DNA of 64,000 nt from Thalassotalea sp. 1_MG-2023 (GCF_030546745.1 NZ_JAUOPD010000012.1:55099-119098), one strand, 5' to 3'. Shown: positions 1 to 9,100, counted from the stretch's first letter. Notes: a model not told the origin generated them from the sequence alone. Translations and numbers: made by a program.

Positions 1-864
1 GGGTTTGAAGTAACCTATTTAGACCCAGAAGCAAATGGCTTAATTGATTTAAACAAGCTTGCTGCAGCATTACGTGATGACACAGTGTTAGTGAGTATCA
101 TGCACGTAAATAATGAAATTGGTGTTATACAAGACATCGCTGAAATTGGTGAAATGTGTCGTGCACGTAAAATTGCTTTTCATGTTGATGCAGCACAAAG
201 TGCCGGAAAAATCCCATTAGATATGCAACAGTTAAAAGTTGATCTTTTATCTATTTCTGCACACAAAATGTATGGTCCAAAAGGGATTGGCGCATTATAT
301 GTTCGCCGTAAACCTCGTATGCGTTTAGAAGCTCAAATGCATGGTGGTGGACACGAACGTGGTATGCGTAGTGGTACGTTACCAACACATCAAATTGTTG
401 GTTTTGGTGAAGCGTGTCGTATTGCGAAAGAAGAAATGACACAAGACTTAGCGCACGTAACTGCCATGCGAGATCGCTTATGGGCTGGCATAGATAACTT
501 AGAACAAGTATTTATTAATGGTGACGTTGATAAGCGTTATCCCGGTAATTTAAATGTCAGCTTCAACTTTGTTGAAGGTGAGTCGCTCATTATGGCACTA
601 AAAGATTTAGCGGTATCAAGTGGCTCTGCTTGTACATCTGCAAGTTTAGAACCATCTTACGTGTTACGCGCGTTAGGATTAAATGACGAAATGGCACATA
701 GCTCAATTCGCTTTAGCTTTGGCCGTTTTACTACCGAAGAAGAAGTCGATCATGCTATCAGTATTATTTCAAAAGCGATTGCACATTTACGTGAAATGTC
801 ACCGCTTTGGGAAATGTATAAAGATGGTGTTGATTTAGATTCAGTTGAATGGGTAGCGCACTAA
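1..864 (+). CDS. iscS: Cysteine desulfurase IscS (3' part; 5' end outside window)
   Basis: The open frame runs from base 1 without a start, so this is the C-terminal 287 residues of a protein of about 404 residues. IscS is a cytosolic PLP enzyme that takes sulfur from cysteine as an enzyme persulfide and passes it to IscU. The PLP lysine motif [10 protein letters not shown] (Lys about 89 of the visible part) and the mobile-loop cysteine in [14 protein letters not shown] (Cys about 211) are both present. An internal GTG at 85 is not the real start, because the frame is conserved upstream of it. It is the first visible gene of an isc operon running to 4453; iscR would be expected upstream, outside the window. 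Confidence 0.97.
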   Translation, partial: GFEVTYLDPEANGLIDLNKLAAALRDDTVLVSIMHVNNEIGVIQDIAEIGEMCRARKIAFHVDAAQSAGKIPLDMQQLKVDLLSISAHKMYGPKGIGALYVRRKPRMRLEAQMHGGGHERGMRSGTLPTHQIVGFGEACRIAKEEMTQDLAHVTAMRDRLWAGIDNLEQVFINGDVDKRYPGNLNVSFNFVEGESLIMALKDLAVSSGSACTSASLEPSYVLRALGLNDEMAHSSIRFSFGRFTTEEEVDHAISIISKAIAHLREMSPLWEMYKDGVDLDSVEWVAH

Positions 865-892
865 TACGCTAGCGTTATCAGGAGAGAATATT

Positions 893-1276
893 ATGGCTTA
901 CAGTGAAAAAGTAATTGATCATTATGAGAACCCTCGTAATGTAGGTTCATTTAGCAAAGAAGATCCACAGATTGCAACCGGTATGGTTGGTGCTCCAGCT
1001 TGTGGTGATGTAATGAAACTTCAATTAAAAATTACCGAAGAAGGTATCATTGAAGATGCTAAATTTAAAACGTATGGTTGTGGTTCAGCAATCGCTTCAA
1101 GCTCACTTGTGACTGAGTGGGTTAAAGGCAAAAGTATTGATGAAGCATCGGGCATTAAAAACACTGACATCGCTGAAGAGTTAGCACTACCGCCAGTGAA
1201 AATTCACTGCTCAATTCTAGCGGAAGATGCTATTAAAGCTGCGATTGAAGATTACCGTACAAAACACGGTGAATAG
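893..1276 (+). CDS. iscU: Fe-S cluster scaffold IscU
   Basis: This is a 127-residue cytosolic scaffold on which [2Fe-2S] clusters are built from IscS sulfur. The three ligand cysteines are at 37 (GAPACGD), 63 (YGCGSA) and 106 (KIHCS), with the labilising Asp39. The HscA-recognised LPPVK motif is at 99-103. Length and motif spacing match the family exactly. The ATG is preceded by AGGAGAG at good spacing. It lies 28 bp after iscS and 11 bp before iscA, as in standard isc operons. Confidence 0.98.
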   Translation: MAYSEKVIDHYENPRNVGSFSKEDPQIATGMVGAPACGDVMKLQLKITEEGIIEDAKFKTYGCGSAIASSSLVTEWVKGKSIDEASGIKNTDIAEELALPPVKIHCSILAEDAIKAAIEDYRTKHGE

Positions 1277-1287
1277 GTAGGCATTGA

Positions 1288-1611
1288 ATGACTATTTCAA
1301 TGACTCCAGCCGCAGCAGAACGTGTCAGGTCTTTTGTTACAAATCGTGGTAAAGGACTTGGCTTGCGTTTAGGCGTAAAAACTACTGGTTGCTCAGGTTT
1401 AGCTTATGTACTTGAATTTGTAGATGAGCTTAACGATGACGATCAAATGTTTGAAGTTGATGACGTTAATATCATAATTGACGGTAAGAGCCTTGTTTAC
1501 CTTGATGGCATTGAATTAGATTTTGTCAAAGAAGGGTTAAATGAAGGTTTTAAATTCACAAATCCCAATGCCAAAGGCGAATGTGGTTGTGGCGAAAGCT
1601 TTAACGTTTAA
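1288..1611 (+). CDS. iscA: A-type Fe-S carrier IscA
   Basis: A 107-residue HesB/IscA family protein that accepts or carries Fe-S clusters, or iron, for delivery to apo-proteins. The three conserved cysteines are visible: Cys35 in TTGCSGLAY, and Cys99 and Cys101 in GECGCGESF near the C-terminus. It is the third visible isc gene and follows iscU by 11 bp. Confidence 0.97.
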   Translation: MTISMTPAAAERVRSFVTNRGKGLGLRLGVKTTGCSGLAYVLEFVDELNDDDQMFEVDDVNIIIDGKSLVYLDGIELDFVKEGLNEGFKFTNPNAKGECGCGESFNV

Positions 1612-1667
1612 GCTTTCTGCTACCGATCTAGTTTCCTCTGACAACTAACCAACACTAAGTGGTAAAT

Positions 1668-2195
1668 GTGAACTATTTTGAAATATTCGGGCTTGAAGAA
1701 AAATTTTCGCTTGAACTGAATACCTTAACAGAACGTTATCAAACCATTCAAAAAAGTGTGCACCCTGATCGCTTTGCTCATGCAAGCAATCAAGAGAAAT
1801 TACTTGCTGCAAAAAAATCTACACTGATAAACGATGCTTATCAAACGTTAAAAAATCCATTAAGTCGCGCTGAATATATGCTTGAGTTACGACATGTCTC
1901 GTTACCTAACGAACAGGCGTCATTCAGCGATAATGCTTTTTTGATGAGACAAATGGAATTGCGTGAAATGCTTGCAGAAGTAAAATTTGCTGATAACGTT
2001 GAAAGTGCTGTTTTTGAGGCGTCTCAAGTATTAGAAGTTGAGTTTGAACAACACTTCAAAGCAATGCAAGTTGCCTTAATTGATAATACGGAAGCATCGA
2101 ACAAGCAAGCAAGTGAATTGCTTCGTAAGCTTAAATTTTACCAAAAATTACATGTAGAGTTAGATCGTTTAGAAGATTTATTGTTTGACGATTAA
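1668..2195 (+). CDS. hscB: Co-chaperone HscB (J-domain)
   Basis: HscB is the J-domain partner of HscA. It binds IscU and stimulates HscA ATPase during cluster transfer. The HPD motif (VHPDRFAHA, His about 32) and a C-terminal helical IscU-binding region are present. Two GTG starts are possible, at 1659 and 1668. I prefer 1668 because the protein then begins MNYFEIFGL, aligning with the usual MDYFxLFGL start, although no strong ribosome site is visible for either. With that start the length is 175 residues, typical of the family. It is 56 bp after iscA and 38 bp before hscA. Confidence 0.94.
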   Translation: MNYFEIFGLEEKFSLELNTLTERYQTIQKSVHPDRFAHASNQEKLLAAKKSTLINDAYQTLKNPLSRAEYMLELRHVSLPNEQASFSDNAFLMRQMELREMLAEVKFADNVESAVFEASQVLEVEFEQHFKAMQVALIDNTEASNKQASELLRKLKFYQKLHVELDRLEDLLFDD

Positions 2196-2233
2196 CTGAC
2201 TCACGTAAACCGACAAAATTAAAGAGCTCAAAC

Positions 2234-4096
2234 ATGGCGTTATTACAGATTGCAGAACCAGGCCAAAGTACTGTACCTCATGATCATAAATTGGCAATAG
2301 GTATTGATTTAGGTACAACCAATTCATTGGTCGCCACTGTTAAAAGTGGTTTAGCAGAAACGATTTCTGATGATAAACAACGTGACATTTTGCCTTCCGT
2401 TGTCAGTTATCAGGAAAATGAAATTCTTGTAGGGGATGAAGCAAAGTCATTTTCTATTTCCGATCCTGAAAATACCATTGTTTCAGCAAAGCGCTTAATT
2501 GGCCGCTCATTAGCCGATATTCAAACCAAATATCCTTCACTGCCTTATCAGTTTTGTGGTGATGACTCTCATCCGAGCATTCAAACCCGAAGTGGTACGA
2601 TAAACCCTGTACAAGTATCTGCACAATTATTACAACACTTAGGCCAACGGGCAGAACAAGCCCTTGGCGGCGAGTTAACTGGCGCTGTAATTACAGTGCC
2701 CGCATATTTCGATGATGCTCAACGCCAAAGCACTAAAGATGCGGCAAAGCTAGCAGGTTTAAATGTTCTAAGGTTATTAAACGAACCGACAGCTGCTGCG
2801 GTAGCTTATGGTTTAGATAGTAAACAGGAAGGAATTATTGCTGTTTATGATCTAGGTGGTGGTACCTTTGATATCTCCATTTTACGTCTTAATAAAGGTG
2901 TATTTGAAGTGCTTGCAACTGGTGGTGATTCAGCGCTCGGTGGTGATGACTTTGATCAAGTTTTGGTTGACTTTATTATTGAACGTGCAGGGCTATCACG
3001 CCCGCTTTCTACTTCTGTGGAACGTCAATTATTAGAACAAGCAACACAAACCAAAGAAGCGTTATCATCAAGTGAAATACATAAAATAACAGTGCCTCTT
3101 GCCAATGGCGATGAATGGCAAGGTGAGATTAGCAAAGCAGAATTTGAACAGCTGATACAGCCTTTGGTGAGTAAAACCATGAGGGCTTGTCGTAGAGCAC
3201 TAAAAGATGCAGAGGTTAGCGCCGCTGATGTGAAAGAAGTAGTAATGGTAGGCGGTTCTACACGTGTACCATTAGTGAGAACTGAAGCAGAAAGCTTTTT
3301 CAAACAAACACCTCTCACCTCAATTGATCCTGATAAAGTTGTCGCTATTGGTGCAGCTATTCAAGCGGATATATTAGCCGGTAACAAGCCAGACAGTGAT
3401 GTGCTTTTACTTGATGTAATACCATTATCGCTCGGTTTAGAAACCATGGGCGGCTTAGTAGAAAAAGTCATTGCTCGTAACACCACGATACCTGTTGCAA
3501 AAGCACAAGAATTTACCACCTTTAAAGATGGTCAAACAGCGATGGCGATACATGTGTTGCAAGGTGAGCGTGAACTTGTTGATGACTGCCGCTCACTAGC
3601 ACGTTTTGAGTTACATGATATTCCACCTATGGCTGCAGGTGCTGCACATATTCGTGTGACGTTTAAGGTTGATGCGGATGGTTTACTGGCTGTGACAGCC
3701 ATGGAAAAATCGACTGGTGTTGAAGCAAGTATAGAAGTTAAACCTTCTTTTGGATTAGCAGATAACGAAATCACGGAAATGTTACAAGCTTCAGTTGCTA
3801 ATGCCCAAGAAGATATGCAAGCGCGTATGCTTAAAGAACAACAAGTTGAAGCCGCACGGGTGATTGAATCCGTTAGTGCTGCCTTGTCAGCTGATAGTCA
3901 TTTATTATCAACCGATGAAGTAGCCGACATTGAAAAAGTACTGGCTGAATTAGCGAAAGTTAGTCAAGAGCAAAGTGCTGATGCGGTTGAAGCAGTGATA
4001 GAAAAAGTAAACGTGAAAACAGCGGCCTTTGCAGAACGCAGAATGGACGCTTCGATTAATAAAGCCTTGTCAGGCCACACGGTTGACGACTTATAG
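2234..4096 (+). CDS. hscA: Fe-S assembly chaperone HscA (Hsp70 family)
   Basis: A 620-residue DnaK-like chaperone specialised for IscU, which it binds through LPPVK to release clusters with HscB. The N-terminal ATPase carries the Hsp70 signatures [10 protein letters not shown] (about residues 22-31) and [10 protein letters not shown], and [10 protein letters not shown] lies later. The substrate-binding domain and helical lid follow. The length is normal for HscA, and its place between hscB and fdx confirms the assignment over DnaK. Confidence 0.97.
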   Translation: MALLQIAEPGQSTVPHDHKLAIGIDLGTTNSLVATVKSGLAETISDDKQRDILPSVVSYQENEILVGDEAKSFSISDPENTIVSAKRLIGRSLADIQTKYPSLPYQFCGDDSHPSIQTRSGTINPVQVSAQLLQHLGQRAEQALGGELTGAVITVPAYFDDAQRQSTKDAAKLAGLNVLRLLNEPTAAAVAYGLDSKQEGIIAVYDLGGGTFDISILRLNKGVFEVLATGGDSALGGDDFDQVLVDFIIERAGLSRPLSTSVERQLLEQATQTKEALSSSEIHKITVPLANGDEWQGEISKAEFEQLIQPLVSKTMRACRRALKDAEVSAADVKEVVMVGGSTRVPLVRTEAESFFKQTPLTSIDPDKVVAIGAAIQADILAGNKPDSDVLLLDVIPLSLGLETMGGLVEKVIARNTTIPVAKAQEFTTFKDGQTAMAIHVLQGERELVDDCRSLARFELHDIPPMAAGAAHIRVTFKVDADGLLAVTAMEKSTGVEASIEVKPSFGLADNEITEMLQASVANAQEDMQARMLKEQQVEAARVIESVSAALSADSHLLSTDEVADIEKVLAELAKVSQEQSADAVEAVIEKVNVKTAAFAERRMDASINKALSGHTVDDL

Positions 4097-4114
4097 AAGA
4101 GTAAAGAGACAATC

Positions 4115-4453
4115 ATGCCAAAAATTATCGTATTACCAAATGAAGATTTATGCCCTGATGGCGCTGTATTAGAAGCAGAAGCAGGTGAAAGCGTATTAAA
4201 TGTTGCGTTAAAGAATGACATTGATATTGAACATGCCTGTGAAAAAGTATGTGCTTGTACAACTTGTCATGTGATTATTCGTGAAGGTTTTGATTCTTTA
4301 GATGAGAGTGATGAACTAGAAGACGACATGCTAGATAAAGCATGGGGCTTAGAGCCTGAGTCACGACTTGGCTGCCAAGCCATTGTCGCCGATGAAGATT
4401 TAGTGGTTGAAATACCAAAGTATACTGTGAATATGGTGTCTGAAAATCACTAG
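4115..4453 (+). CDS. fdx: [2Fe-2S] ferredoxin Fdx
   Basis: A 112-residue adrenodoxin-type ferredoxin that supplies electrons for cluster assembly. The ligand cysteines are 42, 48 and 51 (ACEKVCACTTC) and 87 (RLGCQ), spaced as in E. coli Fdx. It is the last gene of the operon: a terminator follows at 4478 and no iscX is visible before unrelated genes begin. The last ten codons (YTVNMVSENH) and the terminator are repeated in diverged form at 9272-9369, suggesting that DNA entered at this 3' end. Confidence 0.97.
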   Translation: MPKIIVLPNEDLCPDGAVLEAEAGESVLNVALKNDIDIEHACEKVCACTTCHVIIREGFDSLDESDELEDDMLDKAWGLEPESRLGCQAIVADEDLVVEIPKYTVNMVSENH

Positions 4454-4477
4454 TTGATTTGCTTAAAAGAAAATTAT

Positions 4478-4511
4478 AAGGGTAATAGCAGAGATGTTAT
4501 TACCCTTTTTT
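4478..4511 (+). terminator. Rho-independent terminator of the isc operon
   Basis: A 10-bp stem, AAGGGTAATA with TATTACCCTT, and a 10-nt loop are followed by a T run 25 bp after the fdx stop. A near copy occurs at 9333-9369. Confidence 0.85.
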
Positions 4512-4891
4512 AGTTTTGGCGAAGTAAGATTTTTCGGTTGGTTGATTATTGAATAGGCTACTCATTTTTGACCTCAAATAATTTTGATTGCTTATGAGCT
4601 AAGGTATTGTTAACACAAAAGTCTCTATGTAAATAGCAAAACCTCAACTTTAACAACATAATTAGAACCGCCGTTTGAGTTTTTGAAATGTTCTTATATT
4701 TCAATCCATTGTGTTTTTGATGATGCGGAAGTCCCTGATTGAATGAGAGGTTTATCGAACGGACATTGTGACCGGTTGAATATTATTCCAGTTCAAGGAA
4801 AGTGATTATTTCGAATGTTATTCGTTGAAGTAAAGTCTACTATTCAGTAAGTTGTGTGGTGATTGTTAATTTACTAATTTTAGGGACAAAA
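4512..4891. other. Intergenic left flank of the accessory island
   Basis: I see no credible gene in these 380 bases. The stretch is AT-rich. The 13-mer GGACATTGTGACC at 4761-4773 recurs exactly at 6596-6608. It separates the isc operon from the first island gene and presumably holds that gene's promoter. Confidence 0.4.
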
Positions 4892-5473
4892 ATGAAAGAC
4901 TTCTTCTTCGGAAATATTAACAAAGAGCGAATCAAGAACATCTATAGTATTGAACTTCATCAATTAACTGATGTGGCTGAAAAGGTTGATGCAGATTACT
5001 TCACTAAACAACTCAATCGCCTCTTAACTAGTGTTGATGGTAACCTTATCGTAGATCACGGTAGTTCTATGCCGTCACTTTATAAGTTATTAAACAAAAC
5101 TCATTCGAGTGAAATAGGGATGGTTGAAATTGGTGCTAGAACTGACATAAATGATTCCGTTAAGGCTACTCTCGAATGTTCATTATATTTAGAAAACGGT
5201 ATATTGAACTTAAGGCCTCATTGGTGCGCATACAAAGACATTCGCGCAGATGAGATCATATCTACTTTGTTAGTTCCTTTACATGAAAATAGCCTTATTA
5301 GTAAAACCTTTACTATTTGGTCAGAAGGTGAAGCTGAACGATTTCCAGAAGATGTAGAATCACAGGTGAGTTGTTTGTTTTCTTTATCAGGATATCCGTA
5401 TTATTCGACATCTGATGATGAGAAGCGAATGGATAGGTATAAGCAGGAAATAAACTCAATAATGAATAAATGA
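4892..5473 (+). CDS. Hypothetical protein, island gene 1
   Basis: A 193-residue protein I do not recognise. I start it at ATG 4892 (MKDFFFGNINKERIKN) because TAGGGA lies just upstream; an earlier GTG at 4856 lacks such a site. There is no signal peptide or membrane segment, so it is probably cytosolic. The protein is acidic and mixed alpha/beta in character. Tandem GAATAAAT repeats cover the stop codon and the bases after it. It is followed 69 bp later by another island gene on the same strand. Confidence 0.6.
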   Translation: MKDFFFGNINKERIKNIYSIELHQLTDVAEKVDADYFTKQLNRLLTSVDGNLIVDHGSSMPSLYKLLNKTHSSEIGMVEIGARTDINDSVKATLECSLYLENGILNLRPHWCAYKDIRADEIISTLLVPLHENSLISKTFTIWSEGEAERFPEDVESQVSCLFSLSGYPYYSTSDDEKRMDRYKQEINSIMNK

Positions 5474-5542
5474 ATAAATGAATAAATCAAAAAATTAATG
5501 AGAGTTTTGGCCGTGAATGTTTAATTGAAAGTAGGAATTAAT

Positions 5543-6580
5543 ATGGATAAGTTGTCGAGTATATTTAATATCATGGATAAGATGTACCCTAAACATCTAA
5601 GACAAATGAATGATACTCTTCGCCAGATAGGCGTTCATCAAAATCCATATGATGATGTCATACGAGGCATTGGTTCACCATATGGTGATCTGATGGGGTC
5701 ACTTGGTGTGTGGGAAAGGCAATTTGGGATCAATCACCAAATTAAACAGCTACAAGGCTCACTGAATAACCTACTTATACCTGAATTTCCGACAATTGAA
5801 GACAAACTTACTAGTGTTGTGGGGCGTACTGGCCTTGAGTTATTACAAATTAATAGTTTAGATACCTATTTAAAAACCTACCAGCCAGCATCTACTACAG
5901 TCCAACAAGCGCTAGATATCCAGCGTAACTTATCTTTATCTGGGTATCTAAATGAATATGATTTGTTCAAACAATTCTCTTTACCTAGAAGTCCTGTCGA
6001 ATCACTGATGAAAGAAATCTCATCGATGCAGTTAGGTTCTTTACAAAACTTAATTTCTAGTTTCTCAATTACTGAGAGTGACTATGAAGGTTATGGTGAA
6101 TTTGATGACGAGCTAGAAAACTTAGACGAAGAAGAGTCAGAGCAGTTAGTCAACCAAGCAATAACTTCAGTTCAGAATAACGATGATTTTTCAGAGTTAT
6201 CACCTCAAATCAAAGTGATTTTATATAAGGTATTGCTCTTTATATTTTATGCCACGGCCAATACAGTTGTCGGTATTTTAGTAATAGATAGTTGGAAGCA
6301 GTACAAAAATTCATCAAAACCTAAAATATCACAAATGCAGTCAATATTTCCTGTCGAATGTTTAAACCGCTGCCGAAGTATTAATAGAAATAATGCAAAG
6401 TTATACTCTGATCCCAATCGAAAATCTGAAGTATTATTTGAGCCAGAAAAGGGAACATTGCTTTATGTGCTGGATAAAGAAGGTAAAAGCTGGTTGAAGG
6501 TACAGGTTAAAGATATTGAAACAGATACGGTTCAAATTGGTTGGCTCATGAATAGCTATACCAACAGAATACGATTTTGA
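5543..6580 (+). CDS. Membrane-anchored protein with C-terminal SH3-like domain, island gene 2
   Basis: 345 residues starting at ATG 5543 behind AGGAAT; a TTG 18 bases upstream is less likely. The first 165 residues are helical and unrecognised, then an acidic stretch follows (about residues 180-200). One hydrophobic segment follows (VLLFIFYATANTVVGILVI, about residues 230-250). The C-terminal 75 residues resemble a bacterial SH3 domain (LYSDPNRKSEVLFEPEKGTL, then WLKVQV and GWLMNSY). The long N-terminal part is probably cytoplasmic and the SH3-like domain on the other side of the membrane, but topology is inference. Function unknown. Confidence 0.65.
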   Translation: MDKLSSIFNIMDKMYPKHLRQMNDTLRQIGVHQNPYDDVIRGIGSPYGDLMGSLGVWERQFGINHQIKQLQGSLNNLLIPEFPTIEDKLTSVVGRTGLELLQINSLDTYLKTYQPASTTVQQALDIQRNLSLSGYLNEYDLFKQFSLPRSPVESLMKEISSMQLGSLQNLISSFSITESDYEGYGEFDDELENLDEEESEQLVNQAITSVQNNDDFSELSPQIKVILYKVLLFIFYATANTVVGILVIDSWKQYKNSSKPKISQMQSIFPVECLNRCRSINRNNAKLYSDPNRKSEVLFEPEKGTLLYVLDKEGKSWLKVQVKDIETDTVQIGWLMNSYTNRIRF

Positions 6581-6681
6581 GTAATTGTGACGTGTGGACA
6601 TTGTGACCAACAGATTATATGCCGTTAGCTTGAATCGTGCTTGTAAGTTTGATCTCTCGGGGGTTAGGAGTGTATTGAAAA

Positions 6682-7188
6682 ATGACTAAAGATGAAATGA
6701 TCAAAAACTCTTTATGGCAAGTGACTATTTATGCAGCCTTTCAGAGAGCCAAAATATACTCTGATAGTGCAACGGATGAGGATAAAAAAGCCTTAAAGCA
6801 ATCATTGAAAAATGAGGTAGCTAAAATAATCATAAATTATAGTAGCCCTGTCTCAGAGGCTGCACATTTTTCCAATATATCTTTAATAGCCAAAAACATT
6901 AATACAGAGTGGTCATTTGCTTTAAGCAATAGAGCAATTTCGATTGGTGTTATCCAAAAGGCACTAAACTTGTATTTAAAGCTAATGTGGTGTCTTAACG
7001 AAATACCTGAACCGCCACATTGTCCTTTAGACAAAGTGATAATCGATAAACTTGCCTTTAAGCATCGTAAGAGTTGGACGAAAATAACCAATATAGAGAC
7101 TTATGAGGAACTGATTAATCAGTTGAAAGAACTATCGGGTGATAAGTCGTTGGCAGCTTGGGAGCTGGAAGAATATGAAAAACCTTAG
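6682..7188 (+). CDS. Hypothetical protein, island gene 3
   Basis: A 168-residue protein, predicted soluble and mostly helical, that I do not recognise. The start is ATG 6682, with TTAGGAG 13-19 bases upstream, which is rather far. Residues 1-60 are rich in Lys and Glu; the C-terminus ends WELEEYEKP. It is the last plus-strand gene of the island and is followed by the repeat-rich stretch at 7228-7470. Confidence 0.55.
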   Translation: MTKDEMIKNSLWQVTIYAAFQRAKIYSDSATDEDKKALKQSLKNEVAKIIINYSSPVSEAAHFSNISLIAKNINTEWSFALSNRAISIGVIQKALNLYLKLMWCLNEIPEPPHCPLDKVIIDKLAFKHRKSWTKITNIETYEELINQLKELSGDKSLAAWELEEYEKP

Positions 7189-7227
7189 TAATAGGGCATT
7201 GTGTCTGATTGAACGCTTGCTAAAAAT

Positions 7228-7472
7228 AGCTTTCGTTAACTTTCCTACCATAGTTGGTTTAGGTATGTAGACGCCCAAGCTAAGTTTCGTTGATTTTCCT
7301 AAGATAGTTGCTTTAAAGGGCGAATACTAATCCAAATTTAAGGTTAATTTAAAAATTAAGTTGAGCGAGAGTTAGTTTTAGATGTTTTAGTAAAACTCTA
7401 ATAATATCAAATAGTTGGCTTTTTGTATTGCCGAGAATGATTGTCATAAAACTCGGTAATACAATAGTTGAC
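7228..7472. repeat. Repeat-rich intergenic stretch with ATAGTTG motifs and a long inverted repeat
   Basis: Two imperfect direct copies of about 31 bases lie at about 7232-7262 and 7286-7316 (TCGTTAACTTTCCTACCATA against TCGTTGATTTTCCTAAGATA, with ATAGTTG in each). Two more ATAGTTG motifs at 7411 and 7464 flank an inverted repeat with 13-bp arms, 7423-7435 and 7452-7464 (TTGTATTGCCGAG with CTCGGTAATACAA, one G-T pair, 16-nt loop). The hairpin is not followed by a T run on either strand, so it is not a standard terminator. No gene is seen here. Confidence 0.6.
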
Positions 7473-8909
7473 CTAGGTGCTAAGTGAGGCCGAAATAGCC
7501 GAAGTTACTAGGCCTAAACCGATTTGCTTTGCAATTCCTAAAGACCATTCTCCGGTTTTTGACAAGGCACTGAATACTCCTTCACCATTATTATCTATTG
7601 ATTCTTTATGGGCAGTAGCTACTTGTGAAAGCTCTTGAAATTGCTCAGGCTCTGAACCTTCTTCTTTTAGTTTTTTTACTAAAAGTTCAAGTTCTTGGGA
7701 TAACTTGTCTAAGTCTATTTTGTCTTTATTATCATTCCAAGCTTGGGAAATATTTACGTTTTCAACTACAACATCTTTTCCTACACCAACAACATTATGA
7801 TTACTTCCACTTATATCTGTTTTGATTTTATCACCCATAACAATGTCTCCTTGTTTGTCTTTAAGCATATCTAAAAGTTTTTCAGTTTTGCTTAATATTT
7901 GCTGTCTGAACTGGATTACGTCTTTCATAATTTCTTTCAATTCTTGAATTTCAGAACTCATGACTTGGTTTTCTGTTTGATAAATAACATCTAACAAATC
8001 AGAATTTTCAAAATTTTTAGGTAATTTGAAGCAAAGAGGGGCAACTTTGTTAAAGTACAGCTGCAATTCACTTGAAAAGTCAGAAAAAGGCGCAGGGTTT
8101 ATCGCTTTAGTAAGTATTGAGTTTACTAAAAATAGTAACCCTTCTCGAAATGCATTGAGTCGTAACAAAGTAAGTCTCAATTCTCTTGCTATTTTATAAC
8201 TACCTGTTTGGGTATGAAGGTGCCAAATTCGATAAATCGAATTACTATGCTTTAAGTAGCTATGGTTTAAGTTAACTCCGAGGTTATTAAACTCTGTGAA
8301 GTTCCTAACATTAAAATTGCTGCGAACAGTTTCATTACTTGATGTCTCTATAAAAATCAAAGGAGGGCTTGCTTTAATTAATTTATTTTTGGGAGACGCT
8401 ATAGGTGAATAATATGAGGTTGAAAAGGTATAAAATTTTCTCAATGAAGCTGGTAGTTCATTTATTGCTCGTGGCTTATCAGTTTGGCTAGAAAAAGGTA
8501 ATTTGATTTTAGTTTGTAAAACTTCGAGTATTAAGGAGCTTAATTCATGCCCTGAAATATTCAATTTTCCACTCGCTGCCTTTATTTCAAACCCTATTTC
8601 ATACTTACCTGATATTTTCCCATCAAAATAGAATCGTCTAAAAATTGGTTTTACTTTGTATTGAGGAAGGGATTTATATCCTGTGAATCCTGAAGGAAAT
8701 TTAAGTGCATTCTTGGCATCGCAAACCTTATTTTCTCCCACCCAGCTTTTAAGCCCGCCTAAAGGCCTTGCTATTATTTTTCCGGTACTTCTTATATAAG
8801 TGCCAAATTCAGCCATAGGCCAAACAGGGTAGGGTAATTTACTCTTATCTTCTTCAGAAAATCGACGAATGTCGCAAATAGGAAATTGAACAGTTATCAG
8901 CATTTTCAA
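7473..8909 (-). CDS. Putative conflict-system protein next to the permuted tRNA
   Basis: 478 residues; ATG at 8909 behind AAAGGA. Residues 1-320 are an unrecognised mixed domain. Residues about 325-350 are a charged helix (SSEIQELKEIMKDVIQFRQQ). A Gly/Asn/Asp-rich beta-repeat-like segment follows (GDIVMGDKIKTDISGSNHN, VVGVGKDVVVENVNIS, about residues 357-390). The tail is a helix ending GEWSLGIAKQIGLGLVTSAI. From memory, such GDxI/GSxN linkers and GEW...AxxIG tails occur in bacterial conflict or effector-associated proteins; I cannot search to confirm. The gene is read away from the tRNA-like RNA, with a hairpin between them. Confidence 0.6.
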   Translation of the reverse strand: MKMLITVQFPICDIRRFSEEDKSKLPYPVWPMAEFGTYIRSTGKIIARPLGGLKSWVGENKVCDAKNALKFPSGFTGYKSLPQYKVKPIFRRFYFDGKISGKYEIGFEIKAASGKLNISGHELSSLILEVLQTKIKLPFSSQTDKPRAINELPASLRKFYTFSTSYYSPIASPKNKLIKASPPLIFIETSSNETVRSNFNVRNFTEFNNLGVNLNHSYLKHSNSIYRIWHLHTQTGSYKIARELRLTLLRLNAFREGLLFLVNSILTKAINPAPFSDFSSELQLYFNKVAPLCFKLPKNFENSDLLDVIYQTENQVMSSEIQELKEIMKDVIQFRQQILSKTEKLLDMLKDKQGDIVMGDKIKTDISGSNHNVVGVGKDVVVENVNISQAWNDNKDKIDLDKLSQELELLVKKLKEEGSEPEQFQELSQVATAHKESIDNNGEGVFSALSKTGEWSLGIAKQIGLGLVTSAISASLST

Positions 8910-8922
8910 TCCTTTAAATAGA

Positions 8923-8950
8923 CCCCCTTTCTGATAAAGCGGAAAGGGGG
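8923..8950 (-). terminator. Strong hairpin between the tRNA-like RNA and the 478-codon gene
   Basis: On the minus strand CCCCCTTTC, a 10-nt loop and GAAAGGGGG form a perfect 9-bp stem, followed by TCTATTT and then the ribosome site AAAGGA of the downstream gene. The U run is weak, so it may act as an attenuator or RNA 3'-end processing signal rather than a full terminator. Confidence 0.55.
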
Positions 8951-9013
8951 AAGCTCTGAAAGTACATCAACGCTCCCGTCAGCTTTCAAGCCAATGAGCG
9001 TAGATAAGGCTGC

Positions 9014-9100
9014 ATGTAAACTATGCGCTCTACCTTCTGAGCTACACTTCCATAGATGGTGGAAGTGGTAGGAGTCGAACCTACGACCTCATAGATGTAA
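9014..9100 (-). tRNA. Circularly permuted tRNA gene, anticodon UAC (Val-like)
   Basis: Read on the minus strand, the 3' half comes first (9100-9057): loop bases TTACAT, anticodon-stem arm CTATG, variable AGGTC, T arm GTAGG-TTCGACT-CCTAC, acceptor CACTTCC, then ACCA. After five bases (TCTAT) the 5' half follows (9051-9014): acceptor GGAAGTG, TA, D arm GCTC-AGAAGGTA-GAGC, G, anticodon-stem arm CATAG, loop TTTACAT. Joining the halves across the shared TTACAT gives a canonical 76-nt tRNA. All 7+4+5+5 stem pairs are Watson-Crick and the invariant bases T8, A14, G18G19, A21, T33 and TTC are present. Anticodon TAC would read GUA, valine. Neither half continues into a normal partner. Permuted tRNA genes are known from some algae and archaea; whether this one matures is unknown. 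Confidence 0.75.

Noticed and set aside
1659..1668. GTG at 1659 as the hscB start
   Set aside because: The start at 1668 gives the family-like MNYFEIFGL; the earlier codon adds three residues without a better ribosome site.
7228..7472. CRISPR array
   Set aside because: Only two imperfect copies plus short motifs, unequal spacing, no regular spacers and no cas genes.
9014..9100. tmRNA, including a two-piece permuted tmRNA
   Set aside because: The D arm is complete and there is a real anticodon stem-loop; no tag reading frame or pseudoknots are visible. It is a tRNA shape, not tmRNA.
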